Source: Dermatophilus congolensis (GTDB lineage: Bacteria > Actinomycetota > Actinomycetes > Actinomycetales > Dermatophilaceae). Taken from it: a stretch of 64,000 bases of DNA. Made by a program: the position numbers and the translations under genes. Position 1 is the stretch's first letter, and every line of letters begins with the position of its first letter. The DNA lies in contig JAUNUP010000013.1 of the NCBI GenBank assembly GCA_030538115.1, positions 36,315-100,314 on the forward strand, in the 5' to 3' direction. Positions 34,617 through 47,548 of the stretch are shown here, piece by piece. The notes below the pieces were generated by a model. It saw only the letters and a program-made list of their open reading frames with translations. It searched no databases and had not been told where the DNA came from.

Positions 34617-36806
34617 TCAGCGGGTGTAGGCGAAGCCGTCGACTATCAGGGTGCTCCGGGCTCCCGACGGGACGTTGACGACCTTGACCGTGTGCGCGCC
34701 CCACTTCACCGGGATCGACGCGAGGGTCGCACGGGTCTGGGTCTTGGCGGCATACGTGTTCACCTTGGCGGCGAGCTTGCCGTCGACGTAGACGTGGGCC
34801 ACGGAGCCGCGCACGTGCTTGGCGCCGACGACGTTGATGCGGTTCGTGTACGTGCGCACGCCGGTGATCGAGGCGTTGCGGGCACTCGTCGAGTGGAACG
34901 TGCCGTAGGCGTAGGCGGAGCTGCGGCCGGCCGTCCAGCGGCCCACGGCGCGGGTGCCGCGGGCGGTGCTGTCGACGGGAACGACGGTCTTGGCCCAAGG
35001 AGTCCAGGCGCTGGCGCCCTTGGCGTTGCGGGCGCGCACCGAGAACTCGTACACGCCTCCCTGCGCGCCCGACAGAACCGCGGAGCGCTTGGTGGTGCCG
35101 GTCAGCCACGTGCGCGCGACACCCGCGACCGGCTTGCCCGACTTCAGGTCGACGCTGCGGTACCGCACGTCGTACACAGCGCCGGCGGGCGCCCCCGACC
35201 ACGCAACCGAGACCCGGGAGTCAGTGCGCGAGGCCGAGCTGACGGCCGGCACAGTCACCTTGGGCGTGGTCAGAGCCGCCGCGGAACCCGCGACGGCCCT
35301 GCGAGCAGCGGCACCGACGGTCACGGTGACCCGCGCCGATCCGGCGGCCACCGAGTTCACGGTGATCTTCACACTCCCCGAGCGGGTGGCGAAGGTCTTA
35401 CCCGGGGCGAGGTGCCAGGAGTTGTCGTTCGAGGCTCCAGTCGGGGTCGCGTCCATCACGACGGAGGCGCGGCTCTGGTAGTCGGTCGGGTCGCTCTTGA
35501 GCACGCGCACACCGGCGGCCATGTTGCGGTAGAGCAGGGCGTCACGGCCCGTGCGGGTGCGGTACTCGACGAAGTACTCGTCCTTGGTCACCGGGTCGGT
35601 GATCTTGACGCCACGCTGGCCGCGCAGCGACGACAGCGGCGCGAGTGAGAACGCCTTCGTGCCCGCGCTGTGCTGGGCCAGCGCCGGAGCCTGAAGGATG
35701 CCGATGTTGGCGGCCTGCAGGGTCGAGAGCATGCCGGCTCGGTCGGCGGCCGAGGCGGCCATCACGTCGTACGGGTCGCCGTAGTCCTCCACGTTGCCGC
35801 GGGTGGCTCCGCCGAGGTCGACGTCGGCGGCGCGGGCACGGTTGACCTTGGCGTGGCCGAGGCCGAGGTTGTGGCCGATCTCGTGGGCCAGCACGGGCCA
35901 GGCGTTGTCGGAGACCAGCACGACGCCGCCGGTATTCGGACCGGAACCGATGGAGGCCAAGCCGTAGGCGCAGCCGGAGTTGAGGGCGGCGCGGGGGAAG
36001 ACGATGACGAGGTGCTTGTTCGCGCCCTCGGTGTAGTTCATGCGACGCGCCGCCTCGTTCCAGAACGCGAACGGGTCGTCTCCGCATCGCAGGGCGGAGG
36101 TATAGGCCGTGCCGACCTGGGCGACGTTGAAGCTGATGCCGCCGCCGGACTGGTCACGCCAGTACTGCGAGGCCGCCGCGACCTGGCCCCGCAGCTGCGC
36201 GGCGGTGGCGTGCGAGGCCCGGACTCCGCTGGGCAGAACCGAGACGATGTGTACCTGGTGCGCGCCGCGGGTGTACCCCTGCTCCCCGGCGGCGAGCACA
36301 CGCACGGAGGTGGCCTGCAGGGCCCGGCCCGTCTGCACGGCGCTGCCGAGCACCGCGCGCGAAAGGCCCGATCCGTCCTGGGCGGGGATGCGCTTGGCGA
36401 CCACGATGTCCTTGGTCGCGACGTCGACGCGGGCACCGGATTCGTCGGTCACGGGGCGTCCGGAGGCGATGTTCTCGGCCACGGCCGGCTGAACAGGGGT
36501 CACGACCGAGACGCGCGAGCCCGTTGCGATGTCGCCGATGGCGGCGCCGTCGATCGGCACGCGCGTGCCGTCATCGAGACGGATGGCGTGCAGCATCGCG
36601 TCGCCGGGGTGACCGGCGTCGTGGATACTGTCGTCGTCGTGATCGTGTGGCTCACTGGCAGGGCGAGCTTCGGACTGAATCTGCTCGAAGATACCCTCGA
36701 CCTGCACCGATGCGTCGGACGGGCTCGCCGCTGAGGCCGAGAATCCACCCGCAAGCAGCAGTACGACCGCTGCGAGGCCTCCCCGCCTCATCGAAGCAAT
36801 GCGCAT
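34617..36806 (-). CDS. Secreted metzincin zinc metalloprotease with fibronectin-III-like domain
   Basis: A 729-residue exported protease. A signal peptide (AAVVLLLAGGFSASA-A) is followed by a propeptide-like region rich in His/Asp (EPHDHDDDSIHDAGH near residue 55). The catalytic domain carries the extended zinc motif HEIGHNLGLGH (His308, Glu309, His312, His318) and a Met-turn (YDVMAAS near residue 350), placing it in the metzincin clan (M11/M12-like). A fibronectin-III-like segment (SRVSVAWSGAPAGAVYDVRYR) and a C-terminal beta-rich domain with Ser/Thr and Lys repeats follow; these usually bind matrix or cell wall. It is transcribed alone towards the pilus locus, with a shared terminator zone. 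The ATG at 36806 or 36791 could be the start. Confidence 0.88.
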   Translation of the reverse strand: MRIASMRRGGLAAVVLLLAGGFSASAASPSDASVQVEGIFEQIQSEARPASEPHDHDDDSIHDAGHPGDAMLHAIRLDDGTRVPIDGAAIGDIATGSRVSVVTPVQPAVAENIASGRPVTDESGARVDVATKDIVVAKRIPAQDGSGLSRAVLGSAVQTGRALQATSVRVLAAGEQGYTRGAHQVHIVSVLPSGVRASHATAAQLRGQVAAASQYWRDQSGGGISFNVAQVGTAYTSALRCGDDPFAFWNEAARRMNYTEGANKHLVIVFPRAALNSGCAYGLASIGSGPNTGGVVLVSDNAWPVLAHEIGHNLGLGHAKVNRARAADVDLGGATRGNVEDYGDPYDVMAASAADRAGMLSTLQAANIGILQAPALAQHSAGTKAFSLAPLSSLRGQRGVKITDPVTKDEYFVEYRTRTGRDALLYRNMAAGVRVLKSDPTDYQSRASVVMDATPTGASNDNSWHLAPGKTFATRSGSVKITVNSVAAGSARVTVTVGAAARRAVAGSAAALTTPKVTVPAVSSASRTDSRVSVAWSGAPAGAVYDVRYRSVDLKSGKPVAGVARTWLTGTTKRSAVLSGAQGGVYEFSVRARNAKGASAWTPWAKTVVPVDSTARGTRAVGRWTAGRSSAYAYGTFHSTSARNASITGVRTYTNRINVVGAKHVRGSVAHVYVDGKLAAKVNTYAAKTQTRATLASIPVKWGAHTVKVVNVPSGARSTLIVDGFAYTR

Positions 36807-37195
36807 CCCTGCGACTCCCTTGAACGTGCTTCAGACCGACCTCCTGTCGGTCTTGTACGGGGGCCCGGCACTAGACCCCTGCCAACGCACAACCCATCGG
36901 TAATTGGACGTCCGTGTTGAACGGGAATCGGGGAGATTTCTGAGGGTGCCCTCAGTTAGCGCTCGATCCAACGGGATTGGGACGAAAATTGGACGAGCTT
37001 CCAGGACTACCGTGGAGTAATCTCGGGTTCTGCTGCAGGGCAGGTCGATTCAGGCGACTACGAGCGCCCGGGGCACCGCGGAGGGCAGGCCGAGACAATC
37101 CGGGGCCGAGGCAAAACCGTCCCCTCACAGGGGCTTTCGTACGGATGATAACGATCTCACGGATGACCACATAGTGAGATCACACCTGTTTCGGC
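36807..37195. other. Intergenic region upstream of the metalloprotease
   Basis: 389 bases without a supported gene. It should hold the protease promoter (minus strand). Visible elements are the palindrome CTGAGGG-TG-CCCTCAG at 36940-36955, two copies of AATTGGACG near 36902 and 36986, and GATCTCAC/GTGAGATC (37153-37160 with 37174-37181), which may end the SixA transcript. None can be tied to a known regulator. Confidence 0.5.
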
Positions 37196-37762
37196 TCAGG
37201 CTCGGCGAAAAGCCACAACCGCCGAATCGGCATTGGGAAAGCTCTCCCACGTGCCTCGATGCGCCACGACGGCCACGGAAGCCGGCGGCCACCCCTCGTC
37301 GGGATGAGGCTGCCCTGGGGGTACATGGTCGACCAGCGTCGACGCGAGATGAGGAATGCCCGGTAGATGACCGATGAGCGCGACCACGCGCGCGTCGTCA
37401 GGCAGGGCCCGCACCGATTCGATGAGGTCGGAGGCCTCACCGTCGTAGATCGCCGCGTCGGCCCACAGATCGTCGGCGCGCACGCCGGCCCGCGCCAGTT
37501 CCTCCCACGTCTGCACGGTGCGCGTGGAGGGCGACACGACCGCGATATCGGGCCGAACCCCCTGCGACACGAGCCACTGCCCCATCACCCGAGCCGCCGC
37601 CCGCCCGTCGCGGTGCAGCGGCCGTCCGAAGTCACCGGTCTCTGAGGTGGATTTCGCCTTGGCGTGCCGCATCAGCACGAGAAGACGCAGGTCCTCGTCG
37701 TCTTTGTGGGCCGACACCCAGCTTGTGTGCCTGCCGTTCGACTGCATGTGCGACGCGTTCAT
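37196..37762 (-). CDS. SixA-type histidine phosphatase family protein
   Basis: A 188-residue member of the histidine phosphatase (phosphoglycerate-mutase-like) superfamily. The catalytic RHG-type motif is VLMRHAKA, with the nucleophilic His near residue 33. The second Arg lies in SPSTRTVQTW, and the second catalytic His is in LIGHLPGIPHLA. This short single-domain form resembles SixA, which dephosphorylates phospho-His on HPt domains, but other small phosphoesters are possible. It starts nine bases after the gatB stop, so it is the last gene of the gatCAB operon. The first 15 to 20 residues may be dispensable, since an in-frame ATG at 37747 is an alternative start. Confidence 0.85.
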   Translation of the reverse strand: MNASHMQSNGRHTSWVSAHKDDEDLRLLVLMRHAKAKSTSETGDFGRPLHRDGRAAARVMGQWLVSQGVRPDIAVVSPSTRTVQTWEELARAGVRADDLWADAAIYDGEASDLIESVRALPDDARVVALIGHLPGIPHLASTLVDHVPPGQPHPDEGWPPASVAVVAHRGTWESFPNADSAVVAFRRA

Positions 37763-37771
37763 AGGTCCGGG

Positions 37772-39349
37772 TCAGCCTTCCACACCCAAGGTCGCCAGAA
37801 TCAGCTCGCGCACCTTGGCCGCGTCGGCGCTGCCCTTGGTCGCCTTCATCACCTGACCGATGAGCGCCCCCGCAGCCTGCACCTTGCCGCCGCGGATCTT
37901 GTCGGCGACCCCGGGGTTCGCGGCGATGGCCGCGTCGACCGCCTCCTGCAGCGCGCCGTCGTCGCTGACCACAGCCAGACCGCGAGCGTCGGCCACTTCG
38001 GTGGGCGCCCCCTCTCCGGCCAGCACGCCGTCGAGCACCTGCCGCGCCATCGCGTCGGTGAGCCGGCCAGAGGTGACCAGCGTCTCCAGCTCGGCCACGT
38101 GCTCGGGCCGCAGGGCATAGTCGCCCAGCTCGCGACCGTCGGCGTTGGCGCGACGGAGCACCTCACCCAGCCACCACTTGCGTGCCCCGGCAGATGAGGC
38201 CCCGGCCAGCACGGAGGCGTCGATCAGGTCGAGCGCACCCGCGCCCACCACGTCACGCATCTCAAGGTCGGTGAAGCCCCACTCCCCCTGCAGGCGCTCG
38301 CGACGCTGCGCGGGCGGCTCGGGCATCGTGGCCCGCAGCCGCTCGACCAGATCCGCGGGGCATTCGACCGGCATGAGGTCGGGCTCGGGAAAGTAGCGGT
38401 AGTCGTCGGCGTCGGACTTCGGGCGACCGGAGGTCGTAGAGCCCGTGTCCTCGTGCCAGTGGCGGGTCTCCTGCACCACGGCGCCCCCGGCGTCGAGCAC
38501 CGCGGCCTGGCGTCCCATCTCGTACGTCACTGCGCCGTGCACGGAGCGCAGGGAGTTGACGTTCTTCGTCTCCGTGCGCGTGCCGAGCGGCACCGCGAGC
38601 TGCTCGGCCGCGTTGGGGTCGTCACCCGCCTTGGGGCGCAGCGAGACGTTGGCGTCGCAGCGCAGCGACCCCTGCTCCATGCGTGCATCCGAGACGTTCA
38701 GCGCTTGCATCAGCTCACGCAGTGCACCCACGTAGGCGCGCGCCACCTCCGGAGCGTTGGCGCCAATGCCGACCAGAGGCTTGGTGACGATCTCGATGAG
38801 GGCGATGCCTGCGCGGTTGTAGTCGGTGAGCGAGTAGTCGGCGCCGTGAATACGGCCCGTGGCACCGCCGACGTGCGTCAGCTTGCCCGCGTCCTCCTCC
38901 ATGTGCGCGCGCTCGATCTGCACGCGGTACACGCTGCCATCGGGCAGGTCGACGTCGAGCCAGCCGTCGTAGGCGATCGGCTCGTCGGACTGGCTCGTCT
39001 GAAAGTTCTTCGTCATGTCGGGGTAGAAGTAGTTCTTCCGCGCGAACCGCGAGCGCTCCCTGATCGAGCAGTTCAGGGCCAGACCGATGCGGATGGCCGA
39101 CTCGATGGCCGCGCCGTTGACGACCGGCAGCGCGCCGGGCAGGCCGAGACAGACGGGGCAGACCTGCGAGTTCGGTGTCTCACCGAACGTCGTGGCGCAG
39201 CCGCAGAACATCTTGGTCGCCGTGTTCAGCTCGACGTGCACCTCGAGCCCGATCACCGGGTCGTAACGGGTGAGCAGCTCGTCGTAGTCGACCGGGTCGA
39301 GCCCATCCATGTCGTTGAGCGCGACGGGGTTCGTGTCGGTGTTGCTCAT
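37772..39349 (-). CDS. gatB: Asp/Glu-tRNA amidotransferase subunit B
   Basis: A 525-residue subunit of GatCAB that binds mischarged tRNA and activates it with ATP, so that ammonia from GatA can convert Asp-tRNA-Asn or Glu-tRNA-Gln. Family marks are [10 protein letters not shown], the zinc-ligand cysteines FCGCATTFG and CPVCLGLPG, and the [18 protein letters not shown] strand. The C-terminal YqeY-like helical domain ([21 protein letters not shown]) contacts the tRNA elbow. The ATG at 39349 is chosen because GGAGGG lies upstream. It follows gatA with a one-base gap. Since this genome also encodes GlnRS, its main duty may be Asn-tRNA formation; an AsnRS gene would have to be sought outside the window. 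Confidence 0.96.
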   Translation of the reverse strand: MSNTDTNPVALNDMDGLDPVDYDELLTRYDPVIGLEVHVELNTATKMFCGCATTFGETPNSQVCPVCLGLPGALPVVNGAAIESAIRIGLALNCSIRERSRFARKNYFYPDMTKNFQTSQSDEPIAYDGWLDVDLPDGSVYRVQIERAHMEEDAGKLTHVGGATGRIHGADYSLTDYNRAGIALIEIVTKPLVGIGANAPEVARAYVGALRELMQALNVSDARMEQGSLRCDANVSLRPKAGDDPNAAEQLAVPLGTRTETKNVNSLRSVHGAVTYEMGRQAAVLDAGGAVVQETRHWHEDTGSTTSGRPKSDADDYRYFPEPDLMPVECPADLVERLRATMPEPPAQRRERLQGEWGFTDLEMRDVVGAGALDLIDASVLAGASSAGARKWWLGEVLRRANADGRELGDYALRPEHVAELETLVTSGRLTDAMARQVLDGVLAGEGAPTEVADARGLAVVSDDGALQEAVDAAIAANPGVADKIRGGKVQAAGALIGQVMKATKGSADAAKVRELILATLGVEG

Positions 39350-39350
39350 C

Positions 39351-40907
39351 TCACGCCCTCCCGGAGGTGAATGCGGCCGCGGCGCTCTCGAGCCGCTCGT
39401 GCACGGAATTGGTGTCGAGCAGCGAACCGCCCCACTTCGCCCGCAGGCGCGCCTCGAGGGCCGCGCCGACACGGTAGAGGCGTTCGTCGGCCCGGGCGGG
39501 GGCCAGGAATTGCATCCCCACCGGCAGACCGTCGGGGCTGAGGCCCGACGGCACCGAGATGCCCGGGATGCCCGCGAGGTTCGAGGGAATCGTCAGCGCG
39601 TCGAGCAGGTACATCGCCATCGGATCGTCGATGCGCTCGCCGATCCGGAACGGGGTGAGCGAGGTCGTGGGCGAGGCGATGACGTCGACCGTGCCGAACG
39701 CCTCCGCGAAATCGCGGGCGATGAGCGTGCGCACCCGCTGTGCCTGGCCGTAGTAGGCGTCGTAGTAGCCGCTCGACAGCGCGTAGGTGCCCAGGATGAT
39801 GCGGCGCTTGACCTCGGGCCCGAACCCGGCCTCGCGGGAGGCGGCCATCACCTGTTCGGCGTCGGGCTCGCCGTCAGGGGTGACGCGCAGGCCGTAGCGC
39901 ATGGCGTCGTACCGGGCGAGGTTGCTGCTCGCCTCCGACGGCAGGATGAGGTAGTAGGCGGCCACGCCGTACCGGAAGTGCGGGCAGTCGACCTCGACGA
40001 TCTCTGCGCCCGCCTGGGCCAGCTCTTCGAGCGACTCGCGGTAACGCTGCAGCACGCCCGCGGTGAAGGCCGACGCAGCCTCGCCGTCGACGATCGCGGG
40101 CAGCACACCGATCTTGAGGCCCGCGACATCGCCGGAGCGAGCGGCCTGCACGACCGAGGGCACCGGCTCGGGCAGGCTCGTCGAATCTCTCGGGTCATGC
40201 CCGCCGAGAACCTCGTGCAGCATCGCCGCGTCGAGCACGTCGCGGGCGCACGGACCGATCTGGTCGAGGCTGCTGGCCAGCGCGATCACGCCGAACCGAG
40301 AGACCCCTCCGTACGTGGGCTTCATGCCGACCGTGCCGGTGAAGCTCGCGGGCTGCCTGATCGAGCCTCCCGTGTCGGAGCCGACCGCCAGCGGCGCGCA
40401 GTGCGAAGCGATCACGGCCGCGCTGCCTCCGCCCGAACCTCCCGGCACTCGGTCGAGATCCCACGGATTGCGGGTCTCCCCGTACGCGCTGAACTCGGTG
40501 GAGCTGCCCATCGCGAACTCGTCCATGTTCGTCTTGCCGAGAATCGGCAGCCGCGCCTCACGGATCTTCGACACGATCGTCGCGTCGTACGGCGACATCC
40601 AGCCCTCGAGCATCTTCGACCCCGCCGTGGTCGGCTGCCCGATCGTGCACGCGATGTCTTTGATCGCGATCGGCACGCCCGCCAGCGGAGGAAGCTCCTC
40701 GCCCCTCGCCCTGGCCTCGTCGACCTCGCGCGCCGCCGCGAGCGCCTGCTCGTCGTTGCGGTGCAGGTACGCGTGCACGACTCCGTCGACTGCGTCGATG
40801 CGGTCGAGGTGCGCCTGTGTGACCTCGACGGAACTGACGTTGCCCGAACGCATCTCGTCGACCAATTGCGCGGCCGAGAGCTTGACGAGCTGGTGTGTTG
40901 TGCTCAC
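39351..40907 (-). CDS. gatA: Asp/Glu-tRNA amidotransferase subunit A
   Basis: A 518-residue amidase that releases ammonia from glutamine for GatB. The amidase-signature catalytic triad is visible: Lys in IAIKDIACT, cis-Ser in GGSGGGSAA, and the nucleophilic Ser in [13 protein letters not shown]. The chain is the usual length. It starts with GTG at 40907, with AGGTG upstream. It lies 71 bases after gatC and overlaps the operon logic of gatC-gatA-gatB-sixA on the minus strand. Confidence 0.96.
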   Translation of the reverse strand: MSTTHQLVKLSAAQLVDEMRSGNVSSVEVTQAHLDRIDAVDGVVHAYLHRNDEQALAAAREVDEARARGEELPPLAGVPIAIKDIACTIGQPTTAGSKMLEGWMSPYDATIVSKIREARLPILGKTNMDEFAMGSSTEFSAYGETRNPWDLDRVPGGSGGGSAAVIASHCAPLAVGSDTGGSIRQPASFTGTVGMKPTYGGVSRFGVIALASSLDQIGPCARDVLDAAMLHEVLGGHDPRDSTSLPEPVPSVVQAARSGDVAGLKIGVLPAIVDGEAASAFTAGVLQRYRESLEELAQAGAEIVEVDCPHFRYGVAAYYLILPSEASSNLARYDAMRYGLRVTPDGEPDAEQVMAASREAGFGPEVKRRIILGTYALSSGYYDAYYGQAQRVRTLIARDFAEAFGTVDVIASPTTSLTPFRIGERIDDPMAMYLLDALTIPSNLAGIPGISVPSGLSPDGLPVGMQFLAPARADERLYRVGAALEARLRAKWGGSLLDTNSVHERLESAAAAFTSGRA

Positions 40908-40978
40908 GTGATCGGCACCTTCACTTCGGTACGGGGGTTCGTGCGTGCGGCTATCTGGACGTGCTTGCCGAGCGCTGG

Positions 40979-41275
40979 TCAGTCGTCGCCGAGGATCCGC
41001 GGGACGACGAACCTCGTGTCCTCGGATTCGGGGGCGCCGGCGAGGGCCTGCTCGGGGCTGAGGCCGGGCATCGGCTCATCGGGGCGGAAGACATTGCTCA
41101 TCGCAATCGGGTGCGACATCGGCGGCACGTCGTCGGAGGCCACGCCACGCAATTCGTCGACGGCGTGAATGATCGCATCGAGCTCACCGGCGAACTTCGT
41201 CAACTCCTCCTCGTCGAGTTCGATGCGGGCGAGCATCGCCAGGTGAGAGACCTCTTCACGCGAAATCGACGGCAT
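40979..41275 (-). CDS. gatC: Asp/Glu-tRNA amidotransferase subunit C
   Basis: A 98-residue subunit that wraps around GatA and GatB and stabilises the complex. The sequence is typical: [21 protein letters not shown] at the start, then DVPPMSHP in the loop and VVPRIL near the C-terminus. It is the first gene of the operon. The ATG at 41275 has no ribosome site, but TAGACT lies six bases upstream, so the operon transcript is probably leaderless. Confidence 0.95.
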   Translation of the reverse strand: MPSISREEVSHLAMLARIELDEEELTKFAGELDAIIHAVDELRGVASDDVPPMSHPIAMSNVFRPDEPMPGLSPEQALAGAPESEDTRFVVPRILGDD

Positions 41276-41281
41276 ACCGCC

Positions 41282-41287
41282 AGTCTA
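41282..41287 (-). promoter_or_regulatory. -10 element TAGACT of the gatCAB operon (leaderless)
   Basis: On the minus strand TAGACT ends six bases before the gatC ATG, the geometry of a leaderless promoter. Confidence 0.55.
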
Positions 41288-41355
41288 AGCAGTGCCTGCC
41301 CCGCCTCCGGAACGCTGCGGACACGTGCCGCGCCCCCGATACGCTCACCCGCCCC

Positions 41356-43533
41356 TTACCGGACTTGCGGCTCCCCGCCCGTGACGATGCCGACCATGCG
41401 CCTGAAGGCGGTGGTCCCGGAGGTGATGACGCCTGCGTGACCCGACCGGCCGGCCACCGGCTCACCTGCACGATGCCTGTCGGTGTCGACCTCCCAGACC
41501 CCGGCGTCGTACACCGTGACGCCCTCCAGCCTGGCCGGATCGACCCCGAGGCCGATGGCGTCGAAAGCGGCCAGGTCGAGTCCGAAGTCTTCGAGCCGAT
41601 TTCTCACCCACGTGGCCGGGGCCGCGAAGTGCCGCAAGACGAGCGGCCAACCGACCGGCGTGGCCTGCACGAGCCTGATCGGGTCGCCCGCAGCCGTGCA
41701 CGCGTACCGCCTGACGCTGCGGATGCGGCCGAGCGGGTCGCGCGTGGCGTAATCGGCGACACCGCGCACGCCGGGGCCCGCCCCCGGCGACGCGAGGTGC
41801 ACCACGCGGTCAGCGGGCAGACCCGCTACCTCGGCGCTACCGACCACCGCGCTGCCGTAGCTGTGGCCCACCACCGTGGTCGTGACGTGCGGAGGTACGT
41901 CGAGCGCCAGAACGGAGGCGGTGAGCGCCGGCCCAGCGACCTTGGCGTAATGCCCGAGGATCGCCTCGTTGACGATCGCTGACGGAAAGTCGACGCCCAT
42001 CCAACACACGGCGACGGTGCGCCCCGACGTGTCCGCACCCACCACGTCACGGGCCGTACCCGCCGGCATGTGGTAGCCCGGCATGCCCGTGCCGGTGCCC
42101 GGCACGATGACCGCGAGGTTCTCGGTGTCGTCGTCGTACCTGCCCATCACCTCGACCACTCGCCCCCGGCCGCTCGGGTCGAAGCTGAGCAAGGCCCGAG
42201 GCTCGGGGCGAGCGTTCTCGCCTCCGCCGGGCCACTCGACGCGTTCGGTCAGCAGGCGCAGGTAGAGGCGTATGCGCGTGCGCAGGTCGTCGCGCACCAG
42301 CAACGGCTCGTCGACGCGCACGGCGACCAGCGAGGTCAACCAGTCACGCCTGGCGTAGGCCGCGCTCGCGGCCGCACGGATCCGCCGCACGACGAACGGC
42401 TCGTCGGCCACCCGTCGGGCCAGCGACCTCGCCTCCAGTTCAGCCTCCGAGCGCCTGGCCGACTCCAGCTCGGCCCGCAGCAGCGTGCGGTTGGCCACGG
42501 CTCGCGCGAACACCGGGGCACCGTCGAGGCTGCCCACGAGCCGGGGCCACAGGAGAGCCATGCGGTGGGCCGCGTCGTCGCCCAACTGCGCGAACGCCTC
42601 CACGATCGAAGCGATCTCGGCGGCGCGCACTCGGTCGCCGTCGTCTCCGAGGGCCGCCTGGTCGCTCAGTGACGGAGCCCGACGACGCACAACCTGTGCT
42701 GCCGCGTGGCAGATCTGCGGGTCGACACCCGCGGCCTCGGCCAGGTTCGTCAGGTCGACAGCCGGTTCTTCGCCGAGCTTCGGCAGATCTTCGGCGAGAC
42801 GGACCCGCAGTTCGGGCGACGCAACGATGTTGCGAGCCAGCGTCGCGGTGGGCAAGGTGCGCAGAGCTTCGCGGGGCGAACGGTCGGGGCGCAGTGCGCG
42901 CTTGAGAGAACCGAGGCCTCGCACCTCACCCTGCGACTCGGTGGGGTTCCCGTGCGCGGCTGCCCCCTTCGCCTCCGCAGTCTCACCATCGGATCCGGGG
43001 GCGGCTTCGCGCGCCAGACCGGTCACCCCGAAAACCGCGGCCCAGCCGCCCCGGCCGGCGGACGCGACGCCGGATGCCGAGGGCACCTCGAGAACCGCCT
43101 CCTCGAGCTTGCGGCGGCAGCGCACGTCGGCCTCCGCCAGCGCGTCTGTGGCCACACGGATGCGGTGCCTCAGTGACGCGATACGGGCGAGCTGATGCGG
43201 TGGAGTGGCTGCCAGCTCGGCACGGTCACGCCCGATGGCAACGCCATGTTCGCTGAGGGCAGCCGCCAAGTCGTCGAGGGCGTCGGCCGTGCTCGTCAAC
43301 GCGGAGCGCAGCGCGGCCGGCTCGGGCGACGTCGCCTCCCCCACGACTCGAGTGAGGCCGTCGGCCGCCGGAGTGTCTGACGCGCTCGCGCCCGCCAGGG
43401 CGACCGCGGCCCGCGTCATGGCCGCGTCGAGACGGTCACGCTTGTCACGGATCGCCCACGCGAGCCAGGCGATCTCTTCGGGGTCGCGCGACATCCACGA
43501 GGGCCCGACCAGGCCAGACAGTGCCGGGTTCAC
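41356..43533 (-). CDS. DUF1023-type alpha/beta hydrolase with long helical N-terminal region
   Basis: A 725-residue protein without signal peptide. The first 130 residues are helical with a PSWMSRDPEE start and look like a WXG100-type hairpin. A long Ala/Arg-rich helical middle follows. The C-terminal third is an alpha/beta hydrolase of the DUF1023 type: VIVPGTGTG, the nucleophile elbow VVGHSYGSAVVG, then HLASPGAGP and a late DAGVWEVDTDRHRAG with candidate acid and His. Proteins of this build are often located with small helical partners and are suspected type VII (ESX) cargo. Here its GTG start overlaps the stop of such a small gene by four bases. The substrate is unknown; secretion is inference. 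Confidence 0.8.
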   Translation of the reverse strand: MNPALSGLVGPSWMSRDPEEIAWLAWAIRDKRDRLDAAMTRAAVALAGASASDTPAADGLTRVVGEATSPEPAALRSALTSTADALDDLAAALSEHGVAIGRDRAELAATPPHQLARIASLRHRIRVATDALAEADVRCRRKLEEAVLEVPSASGVASAGRGGWAAVFGVTGLAREAAPGSDGETAEAKGAAAHGNPTESQGEVRGLGSLKRALRPDRSPREALRTLPTATLARNIVASPELRVRLAEDLPKLGEEPAVDLTNLAEAAGVDPQICHAAAQVVRRRAPSLSDQAALGDDGDRVRAAEIASIVEAFAQLGDDAAHRMALLWPRLVGSLDGAPVFARAVANRTLLRAELESARRSEAELEARSLARRVADEPFVVRRIRAAASAAYARRDWLTSLVAVRVDEPLLVRDDLRTRIRLYLRLLTERVEWPGGGENARPEPRALLSFDPSGRGRVVEVMGRYDDDTENLAVIVPGTGTGMPGYHMPAGTARDVVGADTSGRTVAVCWMGVDFPSAIVNEAILGHYAKVAGPALTASVLALDVPPHVTTTVVGHSYGSAVVGSAEVAGLPADRVVHLASPGAGPGVRGVADYATRDPLGRIRSVRRYACTAAGDPIRLVQATPVGWPLVLRHFAAPATWVRNRLEDFGLDLAAFDAIGLGVDPARLEGVTVYDAGVWEVDTDRHRAGEPVAGRSGHAGVITSGTTAFRRMVGIVTGGEPQVR

Positions 43534-43817
43534 GATCGGCCTCCGCCCTGCCCGTCGGCAGCGGACCCATCAGACCCGCCTGCCGCGTCGGTCGCGTCTG
43601 CTGCGTCGGCCTCGTCGGCCACGGCGTCGAGCAGGTCAGCCACGTCGGAGCACCACAGCCCGACAGCAAGGGCCAGGTCGTACACGACATTCTCTGTCGT
43701 GGACCCAGGCGTGCCGTAGGCGATCGTCTGGATGTGCCCGGCCAGCCCGTCCGCTCCACCCAGTTCGCGGATGTCGGAAGCGGCCTGCCTCACTCCCGTG
43801 TTGTCGACCACTGCCAA
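43530..43817 (-). CDS. Small helical acidic protein, WXG100-like partner of the DUF1023 hydrolase
   Basis: A 95-residue protein, acidic and Ala/Asp-rich, with two likely helices separated by a Gly/Thr loop (IAYGTPGST) and a low-complexity Gly/Ser/Asp tail. It carries a single Trp (LAVGLWCSD). No named motif is certain. It overlaps the downstream hydrolase by four bases (GTGA), which couples translation and suggests the products act together. The start is TTG at 43817 or GTG two codons later; GAGAGGG lies at a suitable distance for the GTG. Size and position resemble WXG100-family ESX proteins, but the WXG turn itself is not seen. Confidence 0.55.
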   Translation of the reverse strand: MAVVDNTGVRQAASDIRELGGADGLAGHIQTIAYGTPGSTTENVVYDLALAVGLWCSDVADLLDAVADEADAADATDAAGGSDGSAADGQGGGRS

Positions 43818-43847
43818 AGCCCTCTCTCTATCGCCCCATAGTGAACG

Positions 43848-47334
<3,487 letters not shown>

Positions 47335-47548
47335 CACGCGGGCAAGGCTATGGCACACGCGCGACACGGCATCCTAGTTCGCGGCCGGGTGCTGAGCGTC
47401 GCCGTCAACGACGACAGAGCACGCATGACGACGACAGGGCGTGTATCAGGTGTGTTGCGATCTCCCGCGCCGCCTCGGGGCGATGAGACGTACGCCTCAA
47501 TTGGCTCTATGCTGCCGCAGACCACCCTTTCTCTACCGGAGGTGCCAC

